A DNA stretch of 64,000 nucleotides from Mycolicibacterium septicum DSM 44393. GTDB lineage: Bacteria; Actinomycetota; Actinomycetes; Mycobacteriales; Mycobacteriaceae. The notes under the pieces were generated by a model that saw only the letters and a list, made by a program, of their open reading frames with translations, made no database searches and was not told where the DNA came from. This document shows positions 1 to 8,490 of the stretch, piece by piece (the stretch's first letter is position 1; every line of letters begins with the position of its first letter). The stretch is taken from positions 59,011-123,010 of the forward strand of contig NZ_HG322953.1 of NCBI RefSeq assembly GCF_000455325.1. The letters are read 5' to 3'. Position numbers and translations under genes: made by a program.

Positions 1-1067
1 ATCATGTGGTGCGCGCTGCGGTCGACGACCTGGCCGGGCGCGGCACCGTCCCGGTCGACGACGTGATCCTGGGCGAAGGTCTCTACGGTGGCGGCGTCAT
101 CGCCCGCCACGCCGCGATCACCGCCGGTCTCGCGACGGTCCCGGGAGCGTCGATCAATCGGCACTGCGCTGCCGGTCAGGCGGCCGTGCAGAGTGCGGCG
201 GCCGGCATCCGCGCCGGGATGGACCGGCTGATCCTGGCCGGCGGGGTGAACTCGGCCTCAACCTCACCGCGGTTCGTCCGTGCGGCAAGCAGTGCCAAGG
301 ACGCCGAGTGGGTCAACTGGTTCCCGCCGACGCATCCCGACCGGCCGGACGCACCCAATATGGACATGTCGATCACGGTCGGTTGGAACGCCGCGGTGAA
401 GGCCGGGGTGAGCCGCGAGGAGATGGACCAGTGGGCATTGGGCTCACACCTCAAGGCCATTGCGGCGATCGACGAGGGCAGGTTCAAGGAAGAGATCGTC
501 CCAATCGAGACTCCGTACGGGTTGTTCGACACTGATGAGCATCCGCGCCGTGACACCACACTGGAGAAACTGGCGGCACTCAAACCGCTGCATCCAGAGA
601 TCGACGGGTTCTCGATCACCGCGGGAAATGCGTGCGGCGCCAACGACGCGGCCGCACTGTTGACCATCGCCAGCGACAAGCTCGGCCTGCCGGCCCTGGC
701 CACCATCAAGTCCTGGGCCTCGGTGGGCGTCGACCCGGCCTCGACCGGGCTGGCCCCCGTCGAAGCCATCACCAAAGCCCTGGGCCGCGCGGGCCTTTCG
801 TTGTCGGACGTGGATCTGTTCGAGATCAACGAGGCTTTTGCGTCGATGTGCGTGGCCACCATCAAGCTGCTCGACATCAACCCGGAGATCGTGAACGTCA
901 GCGGCAGCGGGTGCTCGCTGGGCCATCCGGTGGCCGCCACCGGGGCGCGCATGCTGGCCACGATGGTCCATGAGCTACGCCGGCGCGGTGGCGGTATCGG
1001 CGTGGCCGCCATGTGTGCCGGGGGCGGTATGGGCTCGGCGACGGTCATCGAGGTGCCTGCACCGTAA
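1..1067 (+). CDS. Thiolase family protein (acetyl-CoA acyltransferase), 5' end cut by window
   Basis: The frame is already open at the first base, so roughly 35-45 N-terminal residues lie outside the window; full-length thiolases have about 390 residues. The nucleophilic cysteine is in NRHCAAG near base 165. The NEAFAS motif, the histidine in GHPVAATG (about base 930) and the second cysteine in CAGGGMGSA (about base 1017) are all present, so the active site is complete. The family catalyses thiolytic cleavage of 3-oxoacyl-CoA, or the reverse condensation, in the cytoplasm. The stop codon overlaps the next start (TAATG), so it is cotranscribed with the MeaB-like GTPase. The specific substrate is unknown. 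Confidence 0.93.
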   Translation, partial: HVVRAAVDDLAGRGTVPVDDVILGEGLYGGGVIARHAAITAGLATVPGASINRHCAAGQAAVQSAAAGIRAGMDRLILAGGVNSASTSPRFVRAASSAKDAEWVNWFPPTHPDRPDAPNMDMSITVGWNAAVKAGVSREEMDQWALGSHLKAIAAIDEGRFKEEIVPIETPYGLFDTDEHPRRDTTLEKLAALKPLHPEIDGFSITAGNACGANDAAALLTIASDKLGLPALATIKSWASVGVDPASTGLAPVEAITKALGRAGLSLSDVDLFEINEAFASMCVATIKLLDINPEIVNVSGSGCSLGHPVAATGARMLATMVHELRRRGGGIGVAAMCAGGGMGSATVIEVPAP

Positions 1068-1960
1068 TGTCGACCGTGATGACCAGCCCACCCAGCATCG
1101 AGGAGCTCATCACCGCGGCGCGCGGCGGGTCCCAGCGTGCCGTCGGGCGATTGCTGAGCCTGGTCGAAAGCGGCCGTCGCGACGAGGTTCTCGCGGTGCT
1201 CGGCCCGGCATCTCCGCGCGTCATCGGGGTGACCGGGCCGCCCGGAGCCGGAAAGTCGACGACGGTCGGCGCGCTCGTCGGCGCGTACCGGGAGCGCGGT
1301 CTGCGGGTCGCGGTGCTGGCGGTGGATCCGTCGTCGCCGTACAGCGGCGGTGCGTTGCTCGGGGACCGGATCCGGATGGCCGCCCACATCAACGATCCCG
1401 ACGTGCTGATCCGCTCGGTGGCGACCCGTGGGCATCTGGGCGGGCTGGCTGCCGCGGTACCCGCGGCGATCCGCCTGCTGGCCGCGCTGGCCTACGACCT
1501 GATCGTGCTGGAGACGGTGGGCGTAGGGCAGTCCGAGATCGAGATCGCCGCGATCGCCGACCCGACCGTGGTGATCCTCAACCCCGGCGCCGGTGACGCC
1601 GTGCAGGCCGCCAAGGCCGGACTGCTGGAGGTCGCCGACCTGGTGGTGGTGAACAAGGCCGACCGCGAAGGTGCCGATCAGACTGCGCGTGACCTTCGGG
1701 CCGAGGCGACCGTTCCGGTGCTCAAACTCGTTGCGGCTCAAGGGGAGGGGCTGGCTGAGCTGGTCGAGGCCATCGACGCGCACCACCGATCCGACACCCC
1801 GGCGCGCCGCGCCGCGCGGGCCAGGACCCAGATCCTGTCGCTGGCCCAGACCTTGCTGCGCAATCACGGTGAGCTGGACGGGCTGGCTGCCGCCGTGGCC
1901 GACGGCATCACCGATCCGTACAGCGCTGCGGCGCAATTGATCGCGGATTCAGCCGGGTAG
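1067..1960 (+). CDS. MeaB/ArgK family GTPase (cobalamin-enzyme chaperone type)
   Basis: 297 residues. The P-loop GPPGAGKS is at about 57-64, a switch-like DPSSPYSGGALLGDR stretch follows, then ETVGVGQSE and the guanine-specificity motif NKAD at 196-199. Family members (MeaB, YgfD/ArgK, human MMAA) assist loading and protection of B12 in methylmalonyl-CoA mutase or related mutases. No mutase gene is visible in this window, so a partner would lie upstream or elsewhere. The start ATG overlaps the thiolase stop by one base; an in-frame ATG twelve bases downstream is an alternative. The 3' end overlaps the convergent TetR gene by 12 bases. Confidence 0.9.
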   Translation: MSTVMTSPPSIEELITAARGGSQRAVGRLLSLVESGRRDEVLAVLGPASPRVIGVTGPPGAGKSTTVGALVGAYRERGLRVAVLAVDPSSPYSGGALLGDRIRMAAHINDPDVLIRSVATRGHLGGLAAAVPAAIRLLAALAYDLIVLETVGVGQSEIEIAAIADPTVVILNPGAGDAVQAAKAGLLEVADLVVVNKADREGADQTARDLRAEATVPVLKLVAAQGEGLAELVEAIDAHHRSDTPARRAARARTQILSLAQTLLRNHGELDGLAAAVADGITDPYSAAAQLIADSAG

Positions 1961-2506
1961 GCCCAAGACGCGTCGCATCGTCTGCAGCAACTCGGCGCGC
2001 AGGGTGTCATCGTCGACGTCGGTCACCAGCGGGTGCATCACCGCGACGCTGATCACGCCGGACAACACCGCCGCATGGACCCGCGCGCCATCGCCGGACT
2101 GGTCGCCGAGCATGGCCGCGTAGAGCCGGTCGATGAACTGCTGGAACGGTTCGTGTTCGGCGAGCAGTCGCACCACGACCGGATCGAACTGCAGTGTGCT
2201 GGCGGCACGTCGACGCGATACGGCCATGTCGATCACCCGGGTGAGCAGCACTTCCCGAGCCCGGGTGGGCGAGCCCTCGGCCTCGGCCGCCTCCAGCGCA
2301 TCCTCCAGTTGGCCGAGTTCACGCTCGGTGAGCGCGATGACGATGGCTTCCTTGGTCTTGAACTGGTGGTAGACAGCGGCTTTCGTGACACCGAGCGCGT
2401 CGGCGATCATCTGCAACGACGTGCCGCTGACCCCGTGCTCGGCGATCAGCTCCAGCGCCGCATCGAGGATGCGGGTCTGAGCTGCGCTGCGCGGGTTCCC
2501 GAGCAC
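1949..2506 (-). CDS. TetR family transcriptional regulator
   Basis: 185 residues with a GTG start. The N-terminal DNA-binding domain has the helix-turn-helix at about 29-49 (TSLQMIADALGVTKAAVYHQF region), followed by a variable ligand-binding domain. It is the last gene of a minus-strand unit running from an IclR regulator through a KstD-like dehydrogenase, with 17 bases to the latter, so it is probably cotranscribed with that enzyme. Its target is unknown; a local role is inferred from linkage only. The 3' end overlaps the convergent GTPase gene by 12 bases. Confidence 0.9.
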   Translation of the reverse strand: MLGNPRSAAQTRILDAALELIAEHGVSGTSLQMIADALGVTKAAVYHQFKTKEAIVIALTERELGQLEDALEAAEAEGSPTRAREVLLTRVIDMAVSRRRAASTLQFDPVVVRLLAEHEPFQQFIDRLYAAMLGDQSGDGARVHAAVLSGVISVAVMHPLVTDVDDDTLRAELLQTMRRVLGLPG

Positions 2507-2523
2507 GACTCGACCGTAACCGA

Positions 2524-4149
2524 TCAGCTCACCGACTTGCCCGTGGCCGCGGCATAGCCGCTGCGGTAACCGAACACCATTGCGGGGCCGAGGGTGCCGC
2601 CCGCCCCGCCGTAGGCCTTGCCCGTCACCCCGCCCATGGCGTTGCCCGCGGCGAACAGGCCGGGGATCGGGGCGCCGTTGACGTGCAGGACCCGGCCGTC
2701 GCGGTCGGTGCGCGGCCCGCCCTTGGTGCCCATCGCGCCGATCTTGACGGGCACGGCGTAGAACGGCGCGGTGTCGAGGGGCCCGAGCGTCTGGCCTGCC
2801 GGGGTGGGGGCCGAGTTGTCGCCCCAGTACCCGTCGTACGCGCTGGATCCGCGGCCGAAGTCCGGGTCGACCTCGCGGGAGACATTGTCATTCCACAGGT
2901 TCAGGGTCTCGGCCAGGCCCTGGGCGTCGATACCGGTCTTGGTGCCGAGTTCGGCGAGGGTGGCCGATTCGCAGAACCAGTCCGGCACCGGGTCGCCGGG
3001 TTCGACGCCGAGGAAGCCGTAGCGCTGCAGGTGCACGGAGTCGAACACGATCCAGGCCGGGTCGTTGGCGTAGCCGGTCTTGGGGTCGAGGTACTGGAAG
3101 GCGCCCGCCATCGAGTTGTATTCGCCTGCCTCGTTGAGGAAGCGCTTACCCGCCCGGTTGACGATGACGCTGCGCGGCCGGGTGCGTTCCAGTCGCACGC
3201 TGCGGCTACGGGGATGACCGTCGATGGTGTCACCGGGGATCTGCACGATCGGAACCCACCACGCCTCACCCATGTTGGCCAGGTCGGCGCCGTGTGCCAT
3301 CGCCATCCGCAGCCCGTCGCCGGTGTTGTTCGGTGGGGACACCGCGCCGCGCATCGGGCCGCGCAGGTAGGCCTCGACCAGTTTCTCGTCCCACTCGAAT
3401 CCGCCGGTGGCCAGCACGACGCCGCTGCGGGCGCGCACAGTCACCTCGGCGCCATCGACACTGATCCGCACCCCGGCGATACCGTCGGCGTCACCGACCA
3501 ATTCGATCGCCCGGGCCTCGGTGACCGGCTGGATGCCGCGATCGAGCAGGCCGCGCAGCAGACCGGCGATCAGTGCAGTGCCGGCGACACAGAGGTCGGC
3601 GTCGGGATCGTCGTAGACGGCGTGAATGCGGGCGCGGGTCTCCGCGTCGATGCCGACGTTGCTGAAATCTGCTGGGAACGAGGTGATCCGGTCTCGCCAG
3701 GCACCGAGCTTGCCCTGATCCACCGGGCCCGCGCTCAGCGAGCGGCCGCCGCCCGGGCGCCCGCCGGGAAGCTCGGGCTTGTAATCGGGAAAGCCCTCGG
3801 CGACGGCGAAACGCAGCTCGCTGTGTTCCTCGACGAAGTCGAGCATCGCCGGACCGGTCCGCACGAAGGTGTCGACCAGATCGGCATCCATGTAGCCCAG
3901 CGATTGGGCCTGCAGGTAGTCGATCGCGTCGGCGACCGGCAGCGGCCCGTCGGCGCTGCGGTCGTGGGCCGGGATCCAGACGATGCCGCCGGAGACCGCA
4001 GTGGTGCCGCCGACCGTGGTTGCCTTCTCGTAGATCGCGACCGAGGCGCCGTTGACCGACGCGGTCAGTGCAGCGGTGAGCCCCGCGCCACCGCTGCCCA
4101 GTACGACGACGTCGACCGAGTCATCCCACTCAAATTCGGTATGAGTCAT
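2524..4149 (-). CDS. FAD-dependent 3-ketosteroid delta1-dehydrogenase-like protein
   Basis: 541 residues, close to the usual KstD length. An N-terminal dinucleotide-binding motif GSGGAGLTAAL lies at 18-28 and a GGTTAVSGG stretch at about 48. The C-terminal FAD-contacting segment contains AYGGAGGTLGP with Tyr513, where KstD enzymes carry a tyrosine that contacts the ketone. The family inserts a double bond next to a ring ketone of steroids or other cyclic ketones. A relaxed substrate range is possible, so 'KstD-like' is safer than KstD. The gene sits between an IclR gene (14 bases upstream) and a TetR gene (17 bases downstream). A second homologue is encoded at 8487-10301. Confidence 0.87.
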   Translation of the reverse strand: MTHTEFEWDDSVDVVVLGSGGAGLTAALTASVNGASVAIYEKATTVGGTTAVSGGIVWIPAHDRSADGPLPVADAIDYLQAQSLGYMDADLVDTFVRTGPAMLDFVEEHSELRFAVAEGFPDYKPELPGGRPGGGRSLSAGPVDQGKLGAWRDRITSFPADFSNVGIDAETRARIHAVYDDPDADLCVAGTALIAGLLRGLLDRGIQPVTEARAIELVGDADGIAGVRISVDGAEVTVRARSGVVLATGGFEWDEKLVEAYLRGPMRGAVSPPNNTGDGLRMAMAHGADLANMGEAWWVPIVQIPGDTIDGHPRSRSVRLERTRPRSVIVNRAGKRFLNEAGEYNSMAGAFQYLDPKTGYANDPAWIVFDSVHLQRYGFLGVEPGDPVPDWFCESATLAELGTKTGIDAQGLAETLNLWNDNVSREVDPDFGRGSSAYDGYWGDNSAPTPAGQTLGPLDTAPFYAVPVKIGAMGTKGGPRTDRDGRVLHVNGAPIPGLFAAGNAMGGVTGKAYGGAGGTLGPAMVFGYRSGYAAATGKSVS

Positions 4150-4163
4150 TTGTCATTCCCTTA

Positions 4164-4889
4164 TCAGTACAGAATCGCCGATAGTTCGTTTGCTGCCCGG
4201 ACCACCGCGTCCTTGCCGCCCAGCACGACGTCTTCGCGGTGCGAGATGAGATTGATGCAGGTGGGCGGCGACGGCAGACGCCGGCGCACGGGCACCGCCA
4301 GGCCATAGGTGTCCGGTTCGATCTCGCCGTGGGTGATCACCCAACCCTGTTCGCGGGTCTCGCGGACCAGTTCGCGTTCGCCGGGACGCGGCGGCATGCT
4401 GGCCAGCAGTGCCACTCCGGCGGCGCCGCGCTCGAGCGGATGGCGGCTGCCCTCGTGGAATGACAGTTGGTAGAACACCTGCGTCGGGACGATCACCGCG
4501 ACCGCCACCTGCTGATCGCCCTCGGCCACCAGCAACGACACCGTGCTGCCGAGCTCGTCGGCAAGTGCGCGCAGGGTCGGGACGCTGAGCTGGCGCATGT
4601 TGTTGTCGAAGGACGCCCCGAGTGCGGCCAGCCCGGCGCCCGGCCGGTAGCGGCCGTCTTCGCCCTTTGTCACGTACCGGAACTGACTGAGGGTGGCCAG
4701 CAGCCGGTAGGCGATCGTGCGATGGGCGCCGACGTGGTCGGCGACCTGTTGCACGGTGAGCCCGGTCGGGGCTGCGGCGATGGCCGCGAGCGCGCTCAAT
4801 CCGCGCGCCAGCGTCTGTGAACCGGGCACCCCGTTGGGGGTGCTGTCGGTCTTCGTTTGTGCCTGCGGCTGGGTTGCCTTGGCCGGCAT
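4164..4889 (-). CDS. IclR family transcriptional regulator
   Basis: 241 residues. A winged helix-turn-helix occupies about residues 25-85 (LSALAAIAAAPTGLTVQQVA followed by AHRTIAYRLLATL), and the C-terminal IclR effector domain fills the rest. IclR proteins commonly control aromatic and acid catabolism, including mhp operons through MhpR, and this gene is divergent from an MhpC/A/B-like operon. The start has a good ribosome-binding site (GGAGGGG). The 130-bp divergent region holds the palindrome at 4983-4999, but that motif recurs across the window, so it may belong to another regulator. The gene heads the minus-strand unit that includes the KstD-like enzyme. Confidence 0.9.
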   Translation of the reverse strand: MPAKATQPQAQTKTDSTPNGVPGSQTLARGLSALAAIAAAPTGLTVQQVADHVGAHRTIAYRLLATLSQFRYVTKGEDGRYRPGAGLAALGASFDNNMRQLSVPTLRALADELGSTVSLLVAEGDQQVAVAVIVPTQVFYQLSFHEGSRHPLERGAAGVALLASMPPRPGERELVRETREQGWVITHGEIEPDTYGLAVPVRRRLPSPPTCINLISHREDVVLGGKDAVVRAANELSAILY

Positions 4890-4982
4890 CGCGCCCCTCC
4901 TTGACAGATAGAACCGCGAGAGTGATGCTCTGATAATAATGCACGCTGATGTGCGCTATATGAGCAAAGTGCTTACAAATTT

Positions 4983-4999
4983 GGAGAATAGCATTCTCC
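4983..4999. promoter_or_regulatory. Inverted-repeat operator, copy 1 (GAGAAT-N3-ATTCTC family)
   Basis: GGAGAATAGCATTCTCC is a perfect palindrome with 7-bp arms and a 3-bp centre. It lies 20 bp upstream of the MhpC-like start and 94 bp upstream of the divergent IclR start. The same motif, perfect or with one or two mismatches, occurs upstream of other transcription units in this window (27406, 28501, 29293, 37645, 52949). The position close to the start fits a repressor site. Which protein binds is inferred, not shown. Confidence 0.75.
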
Positions 5000-5019
5000 T
5001 TACCGTCGGAGAGGGGAAC

Positions 5020-5931
5020 ATGACAAGCACTGCCGCCGGGCCGGCATCCGGTTCCGTTTCGGCCACCGAGCATGAGAGCGTCTGGGCTGATCTGCAGGGC
5101 GTGGCGTTCTCGCAGGGTTACCTCGATGTGGGCGGCATCCGCACCCGCTACCTGCATGCCGGTGACCCGAAGCTGCCCGTGCTGGTTCTGCTGCACGGGT
5201 CGGGCGGACATGCCGAGGCCTATGTGCGCAATCTGAAATCTCATGCCGAGCATTTCTCGACGTGGTCGATCGACATGCTCGGGCACGGCTACACCGACAA
5301 GCCCGGCCATCCGCTGGAGGTCGCGCACTACGTCGACCATCTGATCGCCTTCCTCGACACGATCGGTGCGCAGCGTGCCCACATCTCGGGTGAATCGCTG
5401 GGCGGCTGGGTGGCCGCGCGGGCCGCAGCCGATCACCCGGACCGCGTGGATCGGTTGGTGCTCAACACCGCCGGTGGTTCACAGGCCGACCCCGAGGTGA
5501 TGAAGCGGATCATCACGCTGTCCATGGCGGCCGCGGAGAACCCGAGCTGGGAGACCGTGCAGGCCCGGATCAAGTGGCTGATGGCCGACAAGACGAAGGA
5601 TTACGACGACATCGTGGCGAGTCGTCAGGCGGTATACAGCCAGCCCGGTTTCGTCGCCGCGATGAGCGACATCATGGCACTGCAGGATCCGGAGATCCGC
5701 GCGCGGAACCTGCTGGGGGAGAAGGAATACGGATCGATCACCGCGCCCACTCTGGTGCTGTGGACCAGTGATGACCCGACCGCCGACGTCAGCGAGGGCC
5801 GGCGCATCGCGTCGATGATCCCCGGTGCCCGGTTCGAGGTGATGCCGGACTGCGGGCACTGGCCGCAATACGAAGACCCTGAGACGTTCAACCGGTTGCA
5901 TCTGGAATTCCTGCTGGGGAAGCCGGCGTGA
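5020..5931 (+). CDS. Alpha/beta hydrolase, meta-cleavage product (C-C) hydrolase, MhpC-like
   Basis: 303 residues from the ATG preceded by GGAGAGGGG. An upstream in-frame ATG at 4939 would run through the palindromic operator and is less likely. The oxyanion-hole region is LLHGSGG at about 58-63, the nucleophile is Ser126 in GESLGG, an acidic residue sits in TSDD (251/252), and the catalytic histidine is His280 in CGHWPQYEDP. The family hydrolyses the C-C bond of extradiol ring-cleavage products (vinylogous 1,5-diketones). It is first in a long operon and its stop overlaps the MhpA-like start, next to an MhpB-like dioxygenase, which supports a C-C hydrolase rather than an esterase. Confidence 0.85.
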   Translation: MTSTAAGPASGSVSATEHESVWADLQGVAFSQGYLDVGGIRTRYLHAGDPKLPVLVLLHGSGGHAEAYVRNLKSHAEHFSTWSIDMLGHGYTDKPGHPLEVAHYVDHLIAFLDTIGAQRAHISGESLGGWVAARAAADHPDRVDRLVLNTAGGSQADPEVMKRIITLSMAAAENPSWETVQARIKWLMADKTKDYDDIVASRQAVYSQPGFVAAMSDIMALQDPEIRARNLLGEKEYGSITAPTLVLWTSDDPTADVSEGRRIASMIPGARFEVMPDCGHWPQYEDPETFNRLHLEFLLGKPA

Positions 5932-7610
5932 CCGACCAAGAGGTCGACGTCATCATCGTCGGGGCCGGGCCGGTCGGCCTGACCCTGGCGAATGTTCTTG
6001 GCATCCAGGGTGTCCGAACGCTCGTGGTGGAGGAACGCGAAACCCTCATCGACTACCCCCGGGGAGTCGGACTCGACGACGAATCGCTGCGCACCTTCCA
6101 GTCCATCGGCCTGGTCGAGGCTGTCCTGCCGCACACCGTGCCCAACCAGATCCTGCGGTTCTACGACGGTCACCGCCGGCTGCTGGCCGAAATGGCGCCT
6201 CCGGATGCACGATTCGGCTGGCCCAAGCGCAACGGCTTCGTCCAGCCGCTGGTCGACGCGCAGTTGCTGGTCGGGCTGGACCGGTTCGAGCACGTGCAGG
6301 TGGCCTGGGGTCGCCGGATGGAAGCAGCCGTCGAGACGGCCGACGGAGTGACGGTCGAGTTCGGCCCGGACGTGCCCGCGGTGCGGGCGCGCTATGTGGT
6401 GGGGTGCGATGGCGGCCGGAGTGCCACCCGCCGCCTGATGGGGGTGTCGTTCGACGGCACCACTTCGCCGACCCGCTGGGTGGTGGTCGATCTGGCCAAC
6501 GATCCGCTGGGACATCCGAACAGCGAGGTCGGTGCCGACCCGGATCGGCCGTACGCCTCGATCTCGATCGCGCACGGCATCCGCCGGTTCGAGTTCATGA
6601 TCCATGCCGACGAAACCGACGAGCAGGCCGAGAATCCCGAATTCGTCGCCCGGCTGCTCGCTCCGTTCGTACCGCATCCCGACAAGGTCGACGTGATCCG
6701 TCGCAGGGTCTACACCCACCATTCCCGTATCGCCGGGAACTTCCGGAAGGGCCGGTTCCTGCTGGCCGGCGATGCCGCTCATCTGATGCCGGTGTGGCAG
6801 GGCCAGGGTTACAACAGCGGCATCCGGGATGCGGCCAACCTCGGTTGGAAGCTGGCCGCGGTGGTCAACGGCCACGCCGGCGACGCACTGCTGGACAGCT
6901 ACGACATCGAGCGCCGCAAGCACGCCAGGGCCATGATCGACCTGTCGACGTTGGTGGGGCGGGTCATCTCGCCCACCAACCGCAAGATCGCGGTGGTGCG
7001 GGACAAGCTGATTCGCGGTGCGTCGGTGGTTCCGGCGCTCAAGCGCTACGTGCTGGAGATGCGGTTCAAGCCGATGCCGCGGTACGACCAGGGCGCGGTC
7101 TACCACCCGAAGCCGCCGACGCCCGAAGCTCCGGCCGGCACGTTGTTCATCCAGCCGCGGGTGGACACCCGCGAGCAGTCGAACGTGTTGCTGGACGACG
7201 TGATCGGCCTGAACTTCGCGGTGCTGTGCTGGAACAACAATCCACGCGCGTTGCTCGGCGAGCAGGCCTATCAGCGCTGGAAAGCCCTGGGCGCGAAGTT
7301 CATCGCGGCCCGCCCGCAGACCCAGCTGTTCTGGATCGGGCACGACGCGGACAGCGATGACGGCTCCGTGGTGATCGTCGGTGACCGCACGGGTGCGCTC
7401 AAAGCATGGTTCGACGTGCACGCGGAATCTGTCCTGGTGCTGCGCCCGGACCGCTGCATCGCCGGTGCCGACATCGCCCAGCGTGCCCCGGAACTGAGCA
7501 ACGCCCTGTTCGACGTACTGCATGTGCTGGAGGGAGGTGCGAACGATGCCGGTAGCCCTGTGCTGTATGTCCCACAGCCCACTGCTGAATCTTCCGGGAC
7601 CGTCGGCTGA
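5928..7610 (+). CDS. FAD-dependent aromatic hydroxylase, MhpA-like (3-(3-hydroxyphenyl)propionate hydroxylase family)
   Basis: 560 residues (E. coli MhpA has 554), GTG start. The motifs of class A flavin hydroxylases are present: GAGPVG at 12-17, the DG-type motif in VGCDGGRSATR, and the ribose-contacting GDAAHLMPVWQGQG from about 281. Class A enzymes use NAD(P)H and O2 to hydroxylate a phenol ortho to the existing hydroxyl, giving a catechol for the next enzyme. The start overlaps the MhpC-like stop by 4 bases, and the 3' end overlaps the MhpB-like gene by 65 bases, which is unusually long. A phenolic ring of unknown side chain is the inferred substrate. Confidence 0.88.
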   Translation: MTDQEVDVIIVGAGPVGLTLANVLGIQGVRTLVVEERETLIDYPRGVGLDDESLRTFQSIGLVEAVLPHTVPNQILRFYDGHRRLLAEMAPPDARFGWPKRNGFVQPLVDAQLLVGLDRFEHVQVAWGRRMEAAVETADGVTVEFGPDVPAVRARYVVGCDGGRSATRRLMGVSFDGTTSPTRWVVVDLANDPLGHPNSEVGADPDRPYASISIAHGIRRFEFMIHADETDEQAENPEFVARLLAPFVPHPDKVDVIRRRVYTHHSRIAGNFRKGRFLLAGDAAHLMPVWQGQGYNSGIRDAANLGWKLAAVVNGHAGDALLDSYDIERRKHARAMIDLSTLVGRVISPTNRKIAVVRDKLIRGASVVPALKRYVLEMRFKPMPRYDQGAVYHPKPPTPEAPAGTLFIQPRVDTREQSNVLLDDVIGLNFAVLCWNNNPRALLGEQAYQRWKALGAKFIAARPQTQLFWIGHDADSDDGSVVIVGDRTGALKAWFDVHAESVLVLRPDRCIAGADIAQRAPELSNALFDVLHVLEGGANDAGSPVLYVPQPTAESSGTVG

Positions 7611-8490
7611 TCTCCTCGACGAGATCGGCTCGGCGCTCTCCGCCGCGCGGGAGTTTGTTGCCGACTACGACCCCGAACTCGTCATCACCTTCTCGCCCGA
7701 CCACTACAACGGGTTCTTCTACCGGCTGATGCCCCCGTTCTGCATCGGTACCGCCGCAACGGGAGTGGGGGATTACGGGACGTACCAGGGTGCGCTGAAC
7801 GTTGCCGGTGACATCGCCCAGCAGTGTGCGGAGGCCGTGTGGGAGTCCGGGGTGGACGTCGCCGTCTCGACGAGCATGGACGTCGACCATGGCACCGTGC
7901 AGCCTCTTCAGGAGTTGTTCGGCGAGGCGACCGCGCGTCCCATCGTGCCGATCTTCATCAATTCCGTTGCCACCCCGCTGGGTCCGCTGTCGCGGTCCCG
8001 CGCGCTGGGGGCGGCGGTCGGCGCCTACCTGGCAACCCTCGACAAGCGGGTGCTGGTGCTGGGTTCCGGTGGGCTGTCGCACGACCCGCCGGTGCCGACG
8101 CTGGCCACCGCACCGCCGGCTGCCCTGGACCGGATCGTGCACGGGGTCCCGATGACCGCCGAACAGCGTATGGCCCGGCAGTCCGCGGTGAGCCAGGCCG
8201 CTCACGACTTCGCCCATGGGCAGAGTGCGCTTCGGCCGCTGAATCCCGAATGGGACCACAGTCTGCTGGAGATCTTCGACGAGGGCCGGTTGACGGATCT
8301 GGACGGCTGGTCCAACACCTTCATCGCCACCGAAGGTGGCAATTCGGCGCACGAGATCCGCACCTGGGTTGCCGCATTCGCGGCGCTCGCAGTCAACGGG
8401 CCGTACCGGACGGGGAATCACTTCTACCGGGCGGCACCGGAATTGATCGCAGGATTCGCAATCAGGACGGCGGTAGGAATCGCAGCATGA
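7546..8490 (+). CDS. Extradiol dioxygenase, MhpB-like (class III, LigB superfamily)
   Basis: 314 residues, the same length as E. coli MhpB. The start is the ATG behind GGAGGGAGG; the upstream in-frame ATG at 7522 lacks such a site. His115 (DVDHGT) and His179 (LSHDPP) fall exactly at the numbers of the E. coli MhpB catalytic histidines. The N-terminal SHSPLLN motif is also family-typical. The enzyme would open a 2,3-dihydroxyaryl ring with Fe(II) and O2. It is embedded between the hydroxylase gene, which it overlaps, and a KstD-like gene, which it overlaps by 4 bases. The ring substrate may be larger than dihydroxyphenylpropionate. Confidence 0.9.
   Translation: MPVALCCMSHSPLLNLPGPSADLLDEIGSALSAAREFVADYDPELVITFSPDHYNGFFYRLMPPFCIGTAATGVGDYGTYQGALNVAGDIAQQCAEAVWESGVDVAVSTSMDVDHGTVQPLQELFGEATARPIVPIFINSVATPLGPLSRSRALGAAVGAYLATLDKRVLVLGSGGLSHDPPVPTLATAPPAALDRIVHGVPMTAEQRMARQSAVSQAAHDFAHGQSALRPLNPEWDHSLLEIFDEGRLTDLDGWSNTFIATEGGNSAHEIRTWVAAFAALAVNGPYRTGNHFYRAAPELIAGFAIRTAVGIAA

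Noticed and set aside
176..1936. Long minus-strand frame opposite the thiolase and GTPase genes
   Set aside because: Low-complexity shadow translation with no motifs, while both plus-strand genes have full catalytic signatures.
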